Shown here piece by piece: positions 10,491 through 10,618 of a DNA stretch of 10,618 nucleotides. The position numbers and the translations under genes were made by a program. The stretch's first letter is position 1; every line of letters starts with the position of its first letter. The stretch is from Actinomycetes bacterium. Lineage in GTDB: Bacteria > Actinomycetota > Acidimicrobiia > Acidimicrobiales > Microtrichaceae. The notes beneath the pieces are model-generated. The model did not search any database, had not been told where the DNA came from, and saw nothing but the letters and a program-made list of their open reading frames with translations. The stretch spans positions 1 to 10,618 of the forward strand of contig JAEZFI010000294.1 in NCBI GenBank assembly GCA_023437745.1, written 5' to 3'.

Positions 10491-10618
10491 CCCCTTACCT
10501 TGCTCGTGGGCCCTGGGCGATGCTTGGGGCTCGGGAAGTCCGGCGGTGCCGGTATGGCTCACTGCCCCCTGTCACTTCGATGGCCTGGGGGGTGTTGCCG
10601 CCGGCGCGGTCGGGTGCG
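10491..10618. other. Unassigned 3' end of the window
   Basis: These 128 bases hold no gene that I can support. The stretch is richer in T and less codon-like than the rest of the window. A frame opening with GTG at 10507 reaches the window edge but gives a Gly/Arg/Cys-rich product with no family character. No T-run terminator follows the thioesterase gene. It may be intergenic or the 5' part of a feature outside the window. Confidence 0.4.

Overview
The window is a very GC-rich, densely packed bacterial chromosome segment with Actinomycetota character: third codon positions are almost all G or C, GTG and TTG starts occur, and neighbouring genes share stop and start codons. The gene set (GlgE pathway, a rhomboid with an N-terminal zinc-binding module, a WD40-like repeat protein) fits a high-GC actinobacterium, possibly of the Acidimicrobiia, but no rRNA or other marker here fixes the lineage.

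Layout. (1) 1-1232, plus strand: the 3' part of a beta-propeller (PD40/TolB-like) protein whose start lies outside the window. (2) 1232-8220, plus strand: four tightly linked genes, glgE, treS, mak (pep2) and glgB, which together encode the complete GlgE route from trehalose to branched alpha-glucan. (3) 8217-9095, plus strand: a rhomboid-family membrane protease gene that overlaps the end of glgB. (4) 9092-9535, minus strand: a small SRPBCC-fold protein, convergent with the rhomboid gene and sharing a CTAG stop overlap. (5) 9615-10490, plus strand: a double-hotdog, TesB-like acyl-CoA thioesterase, divergent from the SRPBCC gene across 79 bp. (6) 10491-10618: no gene that I can support.

How the genes work together. 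TreS interconverts trehalose and maltose. Maltokinase phosphorylates maltose to alpha-maltose 1-phosphate. GlgE transfers the maltosyl unit onto a growing alpha-1,4-glucan, and GlgB adds alpha-1,6 branches. All catalytic residues expected for the three GH13 enzymes are visible, so the pathway looks functional. The order glgE-treS-mak-glgB is one I recall from Streptomyces, so the operon itself is not new.

The most interesting details are at the junctions. glgE, treS and mak lie in one reading frame, separated only by single TGA codons, each followed by C. Mak has no ATG or GTG start in the right place: the sequence resembling the family's N terminus runs back, uninterrupted, towards the treS stop. 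This suggests a recently split (or readthrough-capable) TreS-Mak fusion, a non-canonical start, or a sequence error. The glgE-treS gap holds a strong inverted repeat just before the likely treS ribosome-binding site. The propeller protein upstream is translationally coupled to glgE and ends in a domain I do not recognise. I found no convincing sign of a wholly new system; the window is mostly ordinary metabolism with a few unusual gene boundaries.
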